Origin: Sporosarcina sp. ZBG7A
GTDB taxonomy: Bacteria > Bacillota > Bacilli > Bacillales_A > Planococcaceae
Direction: 5' to 3'
Length of the DNA stretch: 64,000 nucleotides
Assembly (NCBI RefSeq): GCF_000813425.1
Contig: NZ_JWIB01000016.1
Coordinates: 17,123-81,122 of the forward strand
Each line of letters begins with the position of its first letter. The first letter of the stretch is position 1. The notes under the pieces are model-generated. The model worked only from the letters and a program-made list of their open reading frames with translations. It did no database searches and was not told the origin of the DNA. This document shows positions 15,521-23,809 of this stretch, one piece after another. The translations under genes and the position numbers were made by a program.

Positions 15521-17379
15521 GTGAGAAGAGACAACAACCCGCACGTGGAGGAGGCCCTATGGGTGGCCATGGCGGAGGAAACATGATGATGGCTGGGAAA
15601 AAAGCCAAGGACTTCAAAGGAACATTACGCCGTCTGCTAGGGTATTTAAAACCTCGTAGAAATCAACTGATTGCTGTGTTCATCGCAACCATCCTTAGTA
15701 CGTTATTTAGTATTGCTGGTCCAAAAATAATGGGGAATGCCATTACAGAAATCTTTACAGGTGCCTACGGAAAACTTACAGGTGTTCCTGGAGCTATGAT
15801 TCACTTTGATGTACTCGGGAAGATATTACTTTTGTTAGCTGGTCTATACGTATTCAGTAGTGTGTTCACTTACTTACAACAGTTCATCATGTCGAGTGTA
15901 TCGCAAAAAACGGTTTATGATTTACGGGAAGATGTGAATCATAAACTGGAAAAACTACCTCTCAAATATTTTGATGGACACCCAGTTGGGGACACATTGA
16001 GTCGTGTGACAAATGATATTGACACGATTGGAAGTACGTTACAACAAAGTATTACGCAATTCATCACATCGATTATCACATTGGTCGGAATACTTGTGAT
16101 GATGCTAACGATTAGTCCATGGTTGACGTTGATCGCACTCGTCAGTCTACCGCTTTCTATTTTTGTCATTCGACCACTTATAAAGCGTTCGCAAACGTAT
16201 TTTGCAAAGCAACAGCGGACATTGGGGCAACTGAATGGTCATATTGAAGAAATGTACACTGGCCATCAAGTGGTGAAAGTGTTCGGACACGAAAAAAAGG
16301 CGATTGAAGAATTTGTTGAAGTGAATGAGGAGTTATATGATGCAGGGCGTCGAGCACAATTCATCTCCGGAATCATCATGCCGATGATGTCACTGATCGG
16401 AAACCTAGGATATGTGCTGATCTGTATTGTAGGTGGAATCCTGGTTACACAACGCGCAATCTCCATTGGTGATATTCAAGCGTTCATCACGTATACTCGT
16501 CAATTTTCACAACCAATCATGCAAACTGCGAACATTGCTAACATCATTCAGTCCACCGTTGCAGCAGCAGAGCGTGTGTTTGAATTGTTGGATGAAGAAG
16601 AAGAAATTCCGGAAGTTACGACTGCGACTTTGAAAGAAGCCAAAGGTGAGGTGGAGTTTGAACATGTCGATTTCGGATATGGCGATCAGTTATTAATCGA
16701 AGACATGAACATTCACGTACAACCTGGTCAAACCGTAGCAATTGTCGGTCCTACGGGTGCTGGTAAAACAACGTTAATCAATTTACTGATGCGTTTCTAT
16801 GAGTTGAATGGTGGCGCAATTAAAATCGATGGTATTGATACACGAGAGATGTCTAGAACGGATCTCCGTACAACGTTTGGAATGGTTTTGCAGGATACTT
16901 GGTTATTCAATGGAACGATTAAAGAAAATATCGCGTATGGCAAGAAGGAAGCAACTGAAGAAGAGATTCTTGAAGCTGCAATTGCTGCGCGAGCGGATCA
17001 CTTCATCCGGACCCTCCCTGACGGCTATGACACGATTCTGAACGAAGGGGTATCCAACATCTCTCAAGGACAAAAACAGCTGATCACAATTGCCCGGGCA
17101 GTCTTAGCGAACCCATCGATTATGATTTTGGATGAGGCGACCTCAAGTGTCGATACGCGAACAGAGTTACTCATTCAACAAGCGATGAATCGGTTAATGG
17201 AAGGGCGCACAAGCTTTGTCATTGCACACAGACTTTCAACTATTAGAGATGCTAATCTCATTTTGGTGATGGATGAAGGACGTGTGATTGAACAAGGTAC
17301 GCACGATGAGTTGTTGGAAACAGATGGCTTCTATGCAGACCTCTACAATAGCCAGTTTTCATCGAATCCTGCGGTATGA
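15517..17379 (+). CDS. ABC multidrug-type exporter subunit B (catalytic half transporter)
   Basis: This is the 620 aa partner of the preceding subunit. A Gly/Met-rich cytoplasmic tail (residues 1-35) precedes six membrane helices and the ATPase domain. Walker A GPTGAGKTT and Walker B IMILDEATSSVD with the catalytic Glu are intact, while the signature is ISQGQKQL rather than LSGGQ. Subunit A supplies the good signature and B the good Walker B, so the pair forms one active and one weakened ATP site, the known heterodimer arrangement. The start overlaps the stop of subunit A (ATGA). Confidence 0.9.
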   Translation: MSEKRQQPARGGGPMGGHGGGNMMMAGKKAKDFKGTLRRLLGYLKPRRNQLIAVFIATILSTLFSIAGPKIMGNAITEIFTGAYGKLTGVPGAMIHFDVLGKILLLLAGLYVFSSVFTYLQQFIMSSVSQKTVYDLREDVNHKLEKLPLKYFDGHPVGDTLSRVTNDIDTIGSTLQQSITQFITSIITLVGILVMMLTISPWLTLIALVSLPLSIFVIRPLIKRSQTYFAKQQRTLGQLNGHIEEMYTGHQVVKVFGHEKKAIEEFVEVNEELYDAGRRAQFISGIIMPMMSLIGNLGYVLICIVGGILVTQRAISIGDIQAFITYTRQFSQPIMQTANIANIIQSTVAAAERVFELLDEEEEIPEVTTATLKEAKGEVEFEHVDFGYGDQLLIEDMNIHVQPGQTVAIVGPTGAGKTTLINLLMRFYELNGGAIKIDGIDTREMSRTDLRTTFGMVLQDTWLFNGTIKENIAYGKKEATEEEILEAAIAARADHFIRTLPDGYDTILNEGVSNISQGQKQLITIARAVLANPSIMILDEATSSVDTRTELLIQQAMNRLMEGRTSFVIAHRLSTIRDANLILVMDEGRVIEQGTHDELLETDGFYADLYNSQFSSNPAV

Positions 17380-17447
17380 GGTTGGAGCTGTTGTTAAAGA
17401 AAGTTAGCTTAATCTCAATGTAATCTGCCAGCTATTTTTTCATAAGT

Positions 17448-17488
17448 AAAACCAGCGCCTGTCAATTATAGGCGCTGGTTTTCTTTTT
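17448..17488 (+). terminator. Terminator of the ABC exporter operon
   Basis: AAACCAGCGCCT pairs with GGCGCTGGTTT around GTCAATTATA, followed by CTTTTT. Confidence 0.9.
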
Positions 17489-17498
17489 ACTTACTCCA

Positions 17499-17696
17499 TC
17501 AATAGGATCTATCTCTTTCTGATTTGTCCCGTTGGTTAGGCGTCATCGGCTCGTGTTTTGGTTTTAGATTTCCGAGCTCAGATAACTCTAGTGAAATTTC
17601 TTCTTTCATTTTTTTGATTGTTTTGTTTGATTTTTCCTCTGCCGTGGAGAGTGTTTGAAAGTTTCCGTTTGCACCTTTTCGGACTTCTTTTGTGAT
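17499..17696 (-). CDS. Small ORF of 65 codons with a probable AUC start; function unknown
   Basis: A minus-strand reading frame runs from 17696 to a TGA at 17501-17499. A TAG lies four codons upstream of the ATC and no ATG, GTG or TTG occurs before codon 30. AGGGAGG sits seven bases before the ATC, the best possible placement. The product begins ITKEVRKGANGNFQ and is hydrophilic, rich in Lys, Glu and Ser, with a likely helix TAEEKSNKTIKKMKEEIS and tail RDKSERDRSY; it has no membrane segment. It is not a family I recognise. A competing minus ORF in another frame (17606-17812) overlaps its first half, so a frameshifted longer gene is an alternative. Confidence 0.5.
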   Translation of the reverse strand: MTKEVRKGANGNFQTLSTAEEKSNKTIKKMKEEISLELSELGNLKPKHEPMTPNQRDKSERDRSY

Positions 17697-17862
17697 ACTA
17701 AAACCTCCCTAGTTGTTGTTATGTCGTTCATTGTTAATATGGCTTTACCAAATCGTTTTATGTATTTTTGTTGAAGATTATTTAGTAAGACCACTGCGAT
17801 GGATTCTATCATTTGTGCAATATACCGTTCACGAGATAGACAAGAAATTGTAAGATAACTTA

Positions 17863-17892
17863 TTGTCTTTTTATAAAAAGACTCCCTATAAT
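17863..17892 (+). promoter_or_regulatory. SigA-type promoter of the FtsH-like gene
   Basis: TTGTCT (17863-17868) and a perfect TATAAT (17887-17892) are 18 bases apart, placing the transcript start near 17899. This rules out in-frame starts upstream of about 17900 for the next gene. Confidence 0.75.
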
Positions 17893-17922
17893 GGAGATAT
17901 CTTATTTAAGGAGCTGGGGAAT

Positions 17923-19647
17923 TTGAAGTCATTCAAGTCGTTTACTTCAAAAACATTTATCGTCCTGTCCCTCCTAGTCATTGGCACAGCATCTTTTCTG
18001 TTATGGATAACGAGTGATGCTCATCGCGCGACTCCGCTGTCATACCCTGCGTTAGAGCAGAAGCTTGCAGCAGCAGATAGTGCGACGTTAAAAGAAACCT
18101 CATCGGGATCTCTCTATTTAAAAACAGCGAATGGCCTATATGTTACAAATGTACGTCCCGAAAGTGAACTTGCAGAACAGCTTGTTAAGACATATAACGT
18201 TTCGTATACGTATTCAGGTGGAAATGCATCCAGTTACCTAATTGCAGGGTTACTGTTAGCTGCGCTTCTCACGTTACTTATTCTTCAACAAAAAGGAAAA
18301 CTGGGTGTAGGCGCAGCTTCTATGAAACATAGCGCATCGAAAGAAACTCCTCTTCCGGACATTACCTTGAATGATATCGGAGGACTGTCACAAGAAATGA
18401 AAGACGAAATCCACCAAACACTGGATATCATTAAAGACCCGAAACGATCGGAAGCACTTGGTGTGAAAGCACCGAAAGGAATCTTGCTCGAAGGACCACC
18501 CGGAACTGGTAAAACTTTACTAGCCCAGGCAATTGCACATGAAATCGGTGCTTCGTTCTATTCTTCAAGTGGTGCTGCATTTACTGAGCTCTTTGTCGGT
18601 GTAGGGGCATCTCGAATCCGTACCATGTTCCAAAATGCACGAAAGCAGGAGATGGCAGTCATTTTCATTGACGAAGTGGATGCGCTTGCTGGAAAAAGAA
18701 AAGCTCACGGTGGAGAAGAGTCTGAGAAAACGTTGACTGAGCTTCTTGTCCAACTGGATGGCGGGGCGGATAATGAAGGAGTTTTGTTCATTGCTGCAAC
18801 AAATCGGAAAGATATGTTGGATGAAGCCTTCTTACGACCTGGACGCATCGATTATTCGTTCCAAGTTCCTCTCCCTGATACACAAGGGCGTCGAGAAATT
18901 ATGGACATCCATATTAAAGGGAAGGCATTGGCACCTAACGTGTTTGCGTCACTAGACATGTTGGCAGAAAGTACATCAGGCTTTTCAGGTGCACAAATAA
19001 GTGCACTCTTTACAACGGCAAGTAAACGAGCGATTCGTGAAGGGCGTGCTGAAATAGTCACGAGTGATATGGATTTTGCGATTGACCGGACCATTCTTGG
19101 CAATGCGTCCAGGAGCATGAATGATCCATTGACTAAACGACGTGTTGCAATTCATGAATCTGGTCACGCATTAATCGCTGCGATTACAAAACCACATTCA
19201 GTGCGAAAAGCAACGATTATACCAAGAGGGCAAGCGCTTGGTTACGTTGCGCCAATTCAAAAAGAACTGCATTTACAAACTGCAAGTGAACTCCTTGACC
19301 AAGTCAGTATGATTCTTGGCGGTGGTATAGCAGAACGTATCTACCTGGGAGAACATAGTATTGGTGTAAGTGGAGACGTTCAACAGGCAAAAGATATTAT
19401 TGAACGGATGGTCGACACGGGGTTACTTCAAGATGGGTTCACGTTGACGTTCAGTAAAACCGACAAAGAAATCAAGATGCAAGAACTCTTTACTGTCGCT
19501 GTTGAGCGGACTGAAGAATTGATACGTGGCCATGCTAGCCAGTTCGAGCATTTGGTCAATGAATTATATACAAAAGAAACATTGGACGGTTCTGAAGTGC
19601 ATGAGATTGTGTGCGGTGTGAAAAAAGAACTCGTTCCAAGTTCGTAA
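17923..19647 (+). CDS. FtsH-like membrane AAA+ zinc metalloprotease (short paralog)
   Basis: This 574 aa ATP-driven protease is anchored by helices at about 11-30 and 105-122 with a small extracytoplasmic domain between them. The AAA domain has Walker A GPPGTGKT, Walker B VIFIDEVDAL and the second-region arginines in LRPGRID. The M41 peptidase domain has zinc motif HESGH and a third ligand Asp in GVSGDVQQAK. Catalytic residues are complete, but the protein is shorter than housekeeping FtsH (about 650-670 aa) and diverges in the membrane part, so it looks like a second, specialised FtsH. TTG 17923 has AAGGAG at 17908-17913. It has its own promoter and terminator. Substrates unknown. Confidence 0.87.
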   Translation: MKSFKSFTSKTFIVLSLLVIGTASFLLWITSDAHRATPLSYPALEQKLAAADSATLKETSSGSLYLKTANGLYVTNVRPESELAEQLVKTYNVSYTYSGGNASSYLIAGLLLAALLTLLILQQKGKLGVGAASMKHSASKETPLPDITLNDIGGLSQEMKDEIHQTLDIIKDPKRSEALGVKAPKGILLEGPPGTGKTLLAQAIAHEIGASFYSSSGAAFTELFVGVGASRIRTMFQNARKQEMAVIFIDEVDALAGKRKAHGGEESEKTLTELLVQLDGGADNEGVLFIAATNRKDMLDEAFLRPGRIDYSFQVPLPDTQGRREIMDIHIKGKALAPNVFASLDMLAESTSGFSGAQISALFTTASKRAIREGRAEIVTSDMDFAIDRTILGNASRSMNDPLTKRRVAIHESGHALIAAITKPHSVRKATIIPRGQALGYVAPIQKELHLQTASELLDQVSMILGGGIAERIYLGEHSIGVSGDVQQAKDIIERMVDTGLLQDGFTLTFSKTDKEIKMQELFTVAVERTEELIRGHASQFEHLVNELYTKETLDGSEVHEIVCGVKKELVPSS

Positions 19648-19649
19648 TA

Positions 19650-19690
19650 AAGAAGAGGGCGGCCAATTATATGGCTTGCCCTCTTTTATC
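19650..19690. terminator. Terminator between the FtsH-like gene and the convergent small ORF
   Basis: AAGAGGGCgGCC pairs with GGCttGCCCTCTT, followed by TT and later a T-run. It overlaps the last codons of the minus-strand small gene and can serve both strands. Confidence 0.78.
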
Positions 19691-19805
19691 TTTTTCGGTT
19701 AGGAATCTTATCACTGTGCTTTTTATCATTTACGAATTTCATAACGACCGGTAAAATAATTGGTCCCCATTTAACAGCTGTCTTAACGACTTTAGTAATT
19801 TTCAT
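19686..19805 (-). CDS. Small basic protein of 39 aa, function unknown
   Basis: The peptide starts MKITKVVKTAVKWGPI and ends DKIPNRKR. It has one short hydrophobic patch (ILPVVMKF, about 17-24) between basic ends, like small membrane-surface peptides. AAGGAG stands eight bases before ATG 19805, an optimal placement, and codon use is ordinary. It lies just downstream of the thiamine operon on the same strand, but a hairpin at 19830-19860 separates them. I do not recognise the family. Confidence 0.65.
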   Translation of the reverse strand: MKITKVVKTAVKWGPIILPVVMKFVNDKKHSDKIPNRKR

Positions 19806-19829
19806 ATGCTTCGCTCCTTAAAAGAAGTT

Positions 19830-19860
19830 ATACCCCTCTTTTCCCATGTTGAGGGGGTAT
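19830..19860 (-). terminator. Hairpin after the thiamine-precursor operon
   Basis: ATACCCCCTC pairs with GAGGGGTAT on the minus strand. The T-run after it is broken (AACTTCTTTT), so termination may be partial and the small gene at 19686-19805 may receive read-through. Confidence 0.6.
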
Positions 19861-19887
19861 TTAAACCTGTAAGAGAATCCCAAGTAA

Positions 19888-20622
19888 CTAACTGCGTAAC
19901 AGATTATAGATTTCCCTTTTCAGAGTGAGGAATGGGTCACTCAGCAATAATTCCTCAGAACGGGGTCTATCAAAAGGAACGGTGATTTCTTTTTTCACAA
20001 CGGCAGGTTTGTCAGATAGGACGATAATCCGGTCAGATAGAAAAAGGGCTTCGTCGATATCGTGTGTAATGAAAAGAATCGACTTTTTGTACGTTTCCCA
20101 AATAGATAAGAGCCACTGCTGCATTTCAAGACGTGTGAATTCATCTAACGCTGAAAAAGGTTCGTCCAAGCAAATTATCGATTGTGGGGCATTTAAACTA
20201 CGGATGAAAGATACGCGCTGTTTCATACCACCGGAAAGCTCATTAGGATAGGCATCTTCGTAACCGGACAAACCTGCGCTTTTAATGAGTTCCAGCGTTT
20301 TAGTACGGTCTTGTTTGGTGCCTGCAATTTCCGCACTTAACTCAACATTTTGTAATACAGTCCTCCAAGGAAAAAGCGCTGGACTTTGTGGCATATAACT
20401 AATATATCCACGGGAATTATTCAGAACAGAACCGTCAAGAGAAATTGTGCCAGAATCAGGTGTGTAAAGTCCACCAATGAGCTGGAAAATCGTGCTTTTC
20501 CCGCTTCCTGAAGGACCCACAATAGAGACGAACTCGCCTTCTTTCACGGACAATGTAATGTCTTGAAGAACATGGTTTAGACCATATGATTTTGATAGAT
20601 TTTCAAGAGTGAGTTGACCCAT
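19888..20622 (-). CDS. thiZ: Thiamine-precursor (HMP) ABC transporter ATP-binding protein ThiZ
   Basis: This 244 aa ATPase of the nitrate/sulfonate/taurine type has Walker A GPSGSGKST, signature LSGGMKQRV and Walker B ICLDEPFSALD, plus ITHDIDEAL. It energises the permease encoded just upstream, overlapping it by 20 bases. The TPP riboswitch at the head of the operon and the ThiY-like receptor identify the cargo as a thiamine pyrimidine (hydroxymethyl- or formylamino-pyrimidine). Confidence 0.9.
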   Translation of the reverse strand: MGQLTLENLSKSYGLNHVLQDITLSVKEGEFVSIVGPSGSGKSTIFQLIGGLYTPDSGTISLDGSVLNNSRGYISYMPQSPALFPWRTVLQNVELSAEIAGTKQDRTKTLELIKSAGLSGYEDAYPNELSGGMKQRVSFIRSLNAPQSIICLDEPFSALDEFTRLEMQQWLLSIWETYKKSILFITHDIDEALFLSDRIIVLSDKPAVVKKEITVPFDRPRSEELLLSDPFLTLKREIYNLLRS

Positions 20623-21388
20623 CCGATTCTTTCCCTCCTTGACTTCGCCAACGTAGGACGCTTTTTTCGACAGCTAAAATAATTCCGAAATACGTTAAAC
20701 TCAAAATCATGATCAGTACAATGGCAACAAAAACACGGTCCGTTTTGAACGAAGAAGAAGCGAGTGTCATATAGACACCAATTCCTTTGTTCGCACCGAG
20801 CCATTCAGAAATGACAGCCCCCATAACACTGTAGGTTGCTGCGATTTTTAGTCCTGAAAACAGTGAAGGCAATGAGTGTGGCCATTGCAATTTCCAGAAA
20901 ATCTGGCGATTGCTTGCGCCAATCATCTTTAAGTAGTACAACATGTCTCGATCTGTTTGTCTGAATCCATCCAGTGCAGCAATCGTTACTGGGAAAAAAC
21001 AGACGAGAACGATGACGATGACTTTCGGAAGCATCCCGAACCCGAACCAAATGACGAGAAGTGGAGCGAGTACAATCACCGGAATGTTTTGCGACAAAAT
21101 CAGGAGCGGATAAAAGGCTTGCTGAAGAAATGGGATCCGAAATAACAGTATGGCTACAACAATTCCTACAGTAATTCCGACAAGATAGCCAGTTGCTGAA
21201 AGAGTGATTGTGGACATAATATGAGAGACATACAATGAATAGCCGGTGAATGCCTCTTCAGCAATTTGAGTAGGTAAAGGAAGAAGCCAAGCGGGCACAT
21301 CGAAAAGCCGAGCAGCGCCTTCCCACATAACGAGTAAAAGGATGAAGACCAGAAGCGGCCGCCATCCTTTATTTACTGCCGATTTCAT
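20603..21388 (-). CDS. thiX: Thiamine-precursor ABC transporter permease ThiX
   Basis: This 261 aa inner-membrane permease of the BinaryPermease/SsuC type has about six helices and the coupling motif near GASNRQIFWKLQWPHSLPSL. It starts with an ATGA overlap on the upstream thiamine-binding gene and overlaps thiZ by 20 bases, so the genes are translationally coupled. Cargo is inferred from the riboswitch and neighbours. Confidence 0.9.
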   Translation of the reverse strand: MKSAVNKGWRPLLVFILLLVMWEGAARLFDVPAWLLPLPTQIAEEAFTGYSLYVSHIMSTITLSATGYLVGITVGIVVAILLFRIPFLQQAFYPLLILSQNIPVIVLAPLLVIWFGFGMLPKVIVIVLVCFFPVTIAALDGFRQTDRDMLYYLKMIGASNRQIFWKLQWPHSLPSLFSGLKIAATYSVMGAVISEWLGANKGIGVYMTLASSSFKTDRVFVAIVLIMILSLTYFGIILAVEKSVLRWRSQGGKESDGSTHS

Positions 21389-21675
21389 CTGTATTTCTCC
21401 GTTAGCTTTTCCATAGAAGCACCTTCAGGATTGCTGTAGATTTTCACTTGGGAAATGACACTTGATGCTCCTAATTCAGTCATACGAGTGTTCATTTTTT
21501 CAATAATGCTGAGCAAGTTTCCAAGTTCGCCTTCCATCGTCGTTTCAAGTGGTGCGACCCGATAAGGAACACCAGATTGTTCGATCACTTCAATCGCCGC
21601 ATCTACATACGGAATGACATCTTCACCGTTTGGGGTCTTTGGTATTATTTGAATACTAACAAGTGCATTCGCCAT
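21385..21675 (-). CDS. MTH1187/YkoF-type thiamine-binding protein
   Basis: This 96 aa cytoplasmic protein of the UPF0045 family (ferredoxin-like fold) starts MANALVSIQIIPKTP and contains the family segment VAPLETTMEGE. Relatives bind thiamine or hydroxymethylpyrimidine and form tetramers. Its place inside the thiYXZ operon, between receptor and permease, agrees with this. I chose ATG 21675, eight bases after AAGGAGG, not the ATG six bases earlier. The site overlaps the end of thiY. A role in sequestering or delivering the imported pyrimidine is inference. Confidence 0.83.
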   Translation of the reverse strand: MANALVSIQIIPKTPNGEDVIPYVDAAIEVIEQSGVPYRVAPLETTMEGELGNLLSIIEKMNTRMTELGASSVISQVKIYSNPEGASMEKLTEKYR

Positions 21676-21688
21676 TTTCATTTCCTCC

Positions 21689-22684
21689 TTAGTTTGGTAA
21701 AAACTCGTTTGTAAATGCATCTTTTGCGTTGAATTCGCCTTCAAGCAAGTTGTTCTCATCCATCCACTGCGCGTAATTTTCCCATGTTTTCAGTTGTTGT
21801 TCACCGAAGCGAGGTGCGTCATCCTGATATTTAGGGGAAAGCCATTGCTGACTTTTTTTGACGAGCTCTGGATCTAAATCAGGGACAGCTTTTATTAAGA
21901 TATCTGCAGCTTCTTCAGGATGATCAATTGCAAACTGGTACCCTTTTACAGCAGCTGCAACAAAGGCTTCCACCTTCTCGGGATCTTTTGCAATGAGTTT
22001 TTCATTTGTAGTAATGACGGGTGTATAGTAATCCAGATTCTCTGAGTAGTCCTTCAAATATTGCATGTTCAGTTCCATTCCACGTTGTTCGGCTTCGATG
22101 CCTGTCCAGCCATAGTATACCCAGGCAAGGTCGATATCACGTTGAATCGCTGTGAAGAAATCAGAAGAACCCATGTTGATATACTTTACTTTACTGCTGT
22201 CGGCGTTATCTTTTTCCATCAGGGATTTAACGACAGCTTGCTCAACAGGAGCACCCCAACCGCCATAATTTTTCCCTTCGAAGTCTTTCGGCGATTCTAT
22301 GCCTGCCTCTTTTAAGGAAGCAAATCCAGACGTATTGTGTTGGATGATTGCAGCAATCGAAACGATTGGAATACCTGCCGCACGTGCTTCTGTGAGTGCT
22401 TCCTGTGCACCGATTCCAAAATCAGCTTTTCCTGATGCTACGAGCTGATCAGCACCAGCTTCGCCCGGAAGCATGATTTCTACATCCAGTCCTTCATCTT
22501 TAAAGTATCCTTTTTCTTGAGCTACATACAAACCAGTATGATTCGTATTTGGTGTCCAATCGAGCGCGAAATGGACTTTTTGGATAGCTTCTTTGTCGTC
22601 TCCACTTGACGAGCTTGGTTCGTTTTCTGCTCCGCAAGCTGTGAGAAGCGATGCAGCAAACAGAACTGTGAGTATTCGTTTCAA
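21689..22684 (-). CDS. thiY: Thiamine-pyrimidine-binding lipoprotein ThiY (NMT1/THI5-like)
   Basis: This 331 aa receptor has lipobox LTAC in the first 20 residues and an NMT1/THI5-like binding domain. The opening HFALDWTPNTNHTGLYVAQE, then GYFKDEGLDVE and ASGKADFGI, are characteristic of ThiY, which binds formylaminopyrimidine or HMP outside the membrane. TTG 22684 with AGGAGGG upstream is the start; in-frame codons further upstream run through the riboswitch and its terminator and are not translated. It is the first gene after the TPP riboswitch. Confidence 0.92.
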   Translation of the reverse strand: MKRILTVLFAASLLTACGAENEPSSSSGDDKEAIQKVHFALDWTPNTNHTGLYVAQEKGYFKDEGLDVEIMLPGEAGADQLVASGKADFGIGAQEALTEARAAGIPIVSIAAIIQHNTSGFASLKEAGIESPKDFEGKNYGGWGAPVEQAVVKSLMEKDNADSSKVKYINMGSSDFFTAIQRDIDLAWVYYGWTGIEAEQRGMELNMQYLKDYSENLDYYTPVITTNEKLIAKDPEKVEAFVAAAVKGYQFAIDHPEEAADILIKAVPDLDPELVKKSQQWLSPKYQDDAPRFGEQQLKTWENYAQWMDENNLLEGEFNAKDAFTNEFLPN

Positions 22685-22715
22685 TGAAATTCCCTCCTGG
22701 AGTTTCACACTGCAA

Positions 22716-22753
22716 CAAAAAAACGCGCACTCCCGATTTTCGGAAGTACGCGT
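22716..22753 (-). terminator. Terminator of the TPP riboswitch expression platform
   Basis: On the minus strand ACGCGTACTTCCG pairs imperfectly with CGGGAGTGCGCGT, followed by seven T. It lies between the aptamer and the thiY ribosome binding site, as in transcription-terminating riboswitches. Confidence 0.9.
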
Positions 22754-22774
22754 CACATAATCATTATGGAATGA

Positions 22775-22865
22775 ATATGTTCCCTCCGCTGGCGTTACCC
22801 AGATCAGGTTCAAAGGGTCTGCATGTCGCATGCATCTCAACCGGTTCTCCGGTACCCCTACATAT
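22775..22865 (-). promoter_or_regulatory. TPP riboswitch (thi-box aptamer)
   Basis: The minus strand shows the conserved thi-box parts in order: GGGGTACC, TTGAGA (usual CTGAGA), ACCCTTTGAACCTGATCTGG, GTAACGCCAGCGGAGGGAA. Outer stem P1 is ATATGT (22865-22860) with ACATAT (22780-22775). Bound thiamine pyrophosphate should favour the downstream terminator and shut off uptake. Confidence 0.97.
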
Positions 22866-23035
22866 TGTCAGTGATGAAGTTGTATGGTGTTCACTTATTA
22901 CTTTGCCATACTTTTCTGTAAGTAGCAAGTCTCATAGTTTCAGCGTTTTTTACTTTCCGCAATGAATTTAGTCATGATATACTAAGAAAAGGATTTTCTA
23001 CTCTGATTCATCCAAACAGAAAGTGAGTGGTCAAA

Positions 23036-23755
23036 ATGGGCCGTAAGTGGAATAATATTAAAGAGAAGAAAGCGTCAAAAGATGCCAACACGAGCCGGAT
23101 CTATGCAAAATTCGGTCGCGAAATATATGTAGCAGCAAAGCAAGGGGAGCCGGATCCGGAATCGAACCAAGCTCTTAAAATCGTTTTAGAACGTGCAAAA
23201 ACATATAGTGTACCGAAAACAATTATTGAACGTGCAATTGAAAAAGCTAAAGGTGGCGGAGAAGAGAGCTACGATGAGCTTCGCTACGAAGGATTCGGAC
23301 CAAATGGATCGATGGTCATCGTCGATGCGTTAACGAATAACGTCAATCGGACGGCATCAGAAGTACGCGCAGCGTTCGGTAAAAATGGAGGCAACATGGG
23401 TGTGAGTGGTTCTGTTGCATACATGTTCGACCACACTGCTGTTTTCGGAATTGAAGGGAAGTCAGCAGATGACGTCCTTGAATTGATGATGGAACACGAC
23501 GTGGATGTCAATGACATTAGCGAAGAAGACGGGCAAGTTCTAGTTTACGCAGATCCGACAGCATTCCACGAAGTTCAAGAAGCGTTTAAAGCTGAAGGAA
23601 TCACTGATTTCACAGTCGCTGAATTGACTATGCTTGCACAAAACGATGTCGAGCTTGACGCGGCATCAGTTGAGCAATTCGAAAAAATGATCGATGCAAT
23701 CGAAGACCTCGAAGACGTTCAACAAGTCTATCACAACGTAGATCTTGGAGAATAA
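23036..23755 (+). CDS. YebC/PmpR-family transcriptional or translational regulator (YeeI-like)
   Basis: This 239 aa protein of the TACO1/YebC family starts [20 protein letters not shown] and has the usual three-domain layout. Members were long annotated as DNA-binding regulators; recent work ties some to translation of polyproline stretches. The opening GRKWNNI is the YebC-II type (B. subtilis YeeI). ATG 23036 is preceded by AAGTGAG at 23021-23027. It is monocistronic and ends in a strong terminator. Confidence 0.9.
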   Translation: MGRKWNNIKEKKASKDANTSRIYAKFGREIYVAAKQGEPDPESNQALKIVLERAKTYSVPKTIIERAIEKAKGGGEESYDELRYEGFGPNGSMVIVDALTNNVNRTASEVRAAFGKNGGNMGVSGSVAYMFDHTAVFGIEGKSADDVLELMMEHDVDVNDISEEDGQVLVYADPTAFHEVQEAFKAEGITDFTVAELTMLAQNDVELDAASVEQFEKMIDAIEDLEDVQQVYHNVDLGE

Positions 23756-23763
23756 AACACAAT

Positions 23764-23804
23764 AAAAAGCGACAAGAGCGGTCTAACGCTCTTGTCGCTT
23801 TTTT
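23764..23804. terminator. Bidirectional terminator between yebC and the ATP-grasp gene
   Basis: AAAGCGACAAGAGCG pairs with CGCTCTTGTCGCTTT around six bases, with T-runs on both sides. Confidence 0.93.
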
Positions 23805-23809
23805 AGTTG

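Noticed and set aside
17606..17812. 68-aa minus-strand ORF overlapping the AUC-start frame
   Set aside because: Its ATG has no good ribosome binding site, and AGGGAGG within it is placed for the other frame. I kept it only as an alternative (frameshifted longer gene).
22685..22840. 52-codon N-terminal extension of thiY
   Set aside because: It would translate the riboswitch and its terminator; the lipoprotein signal begins at TTG 22684 right after AGGAGGG.
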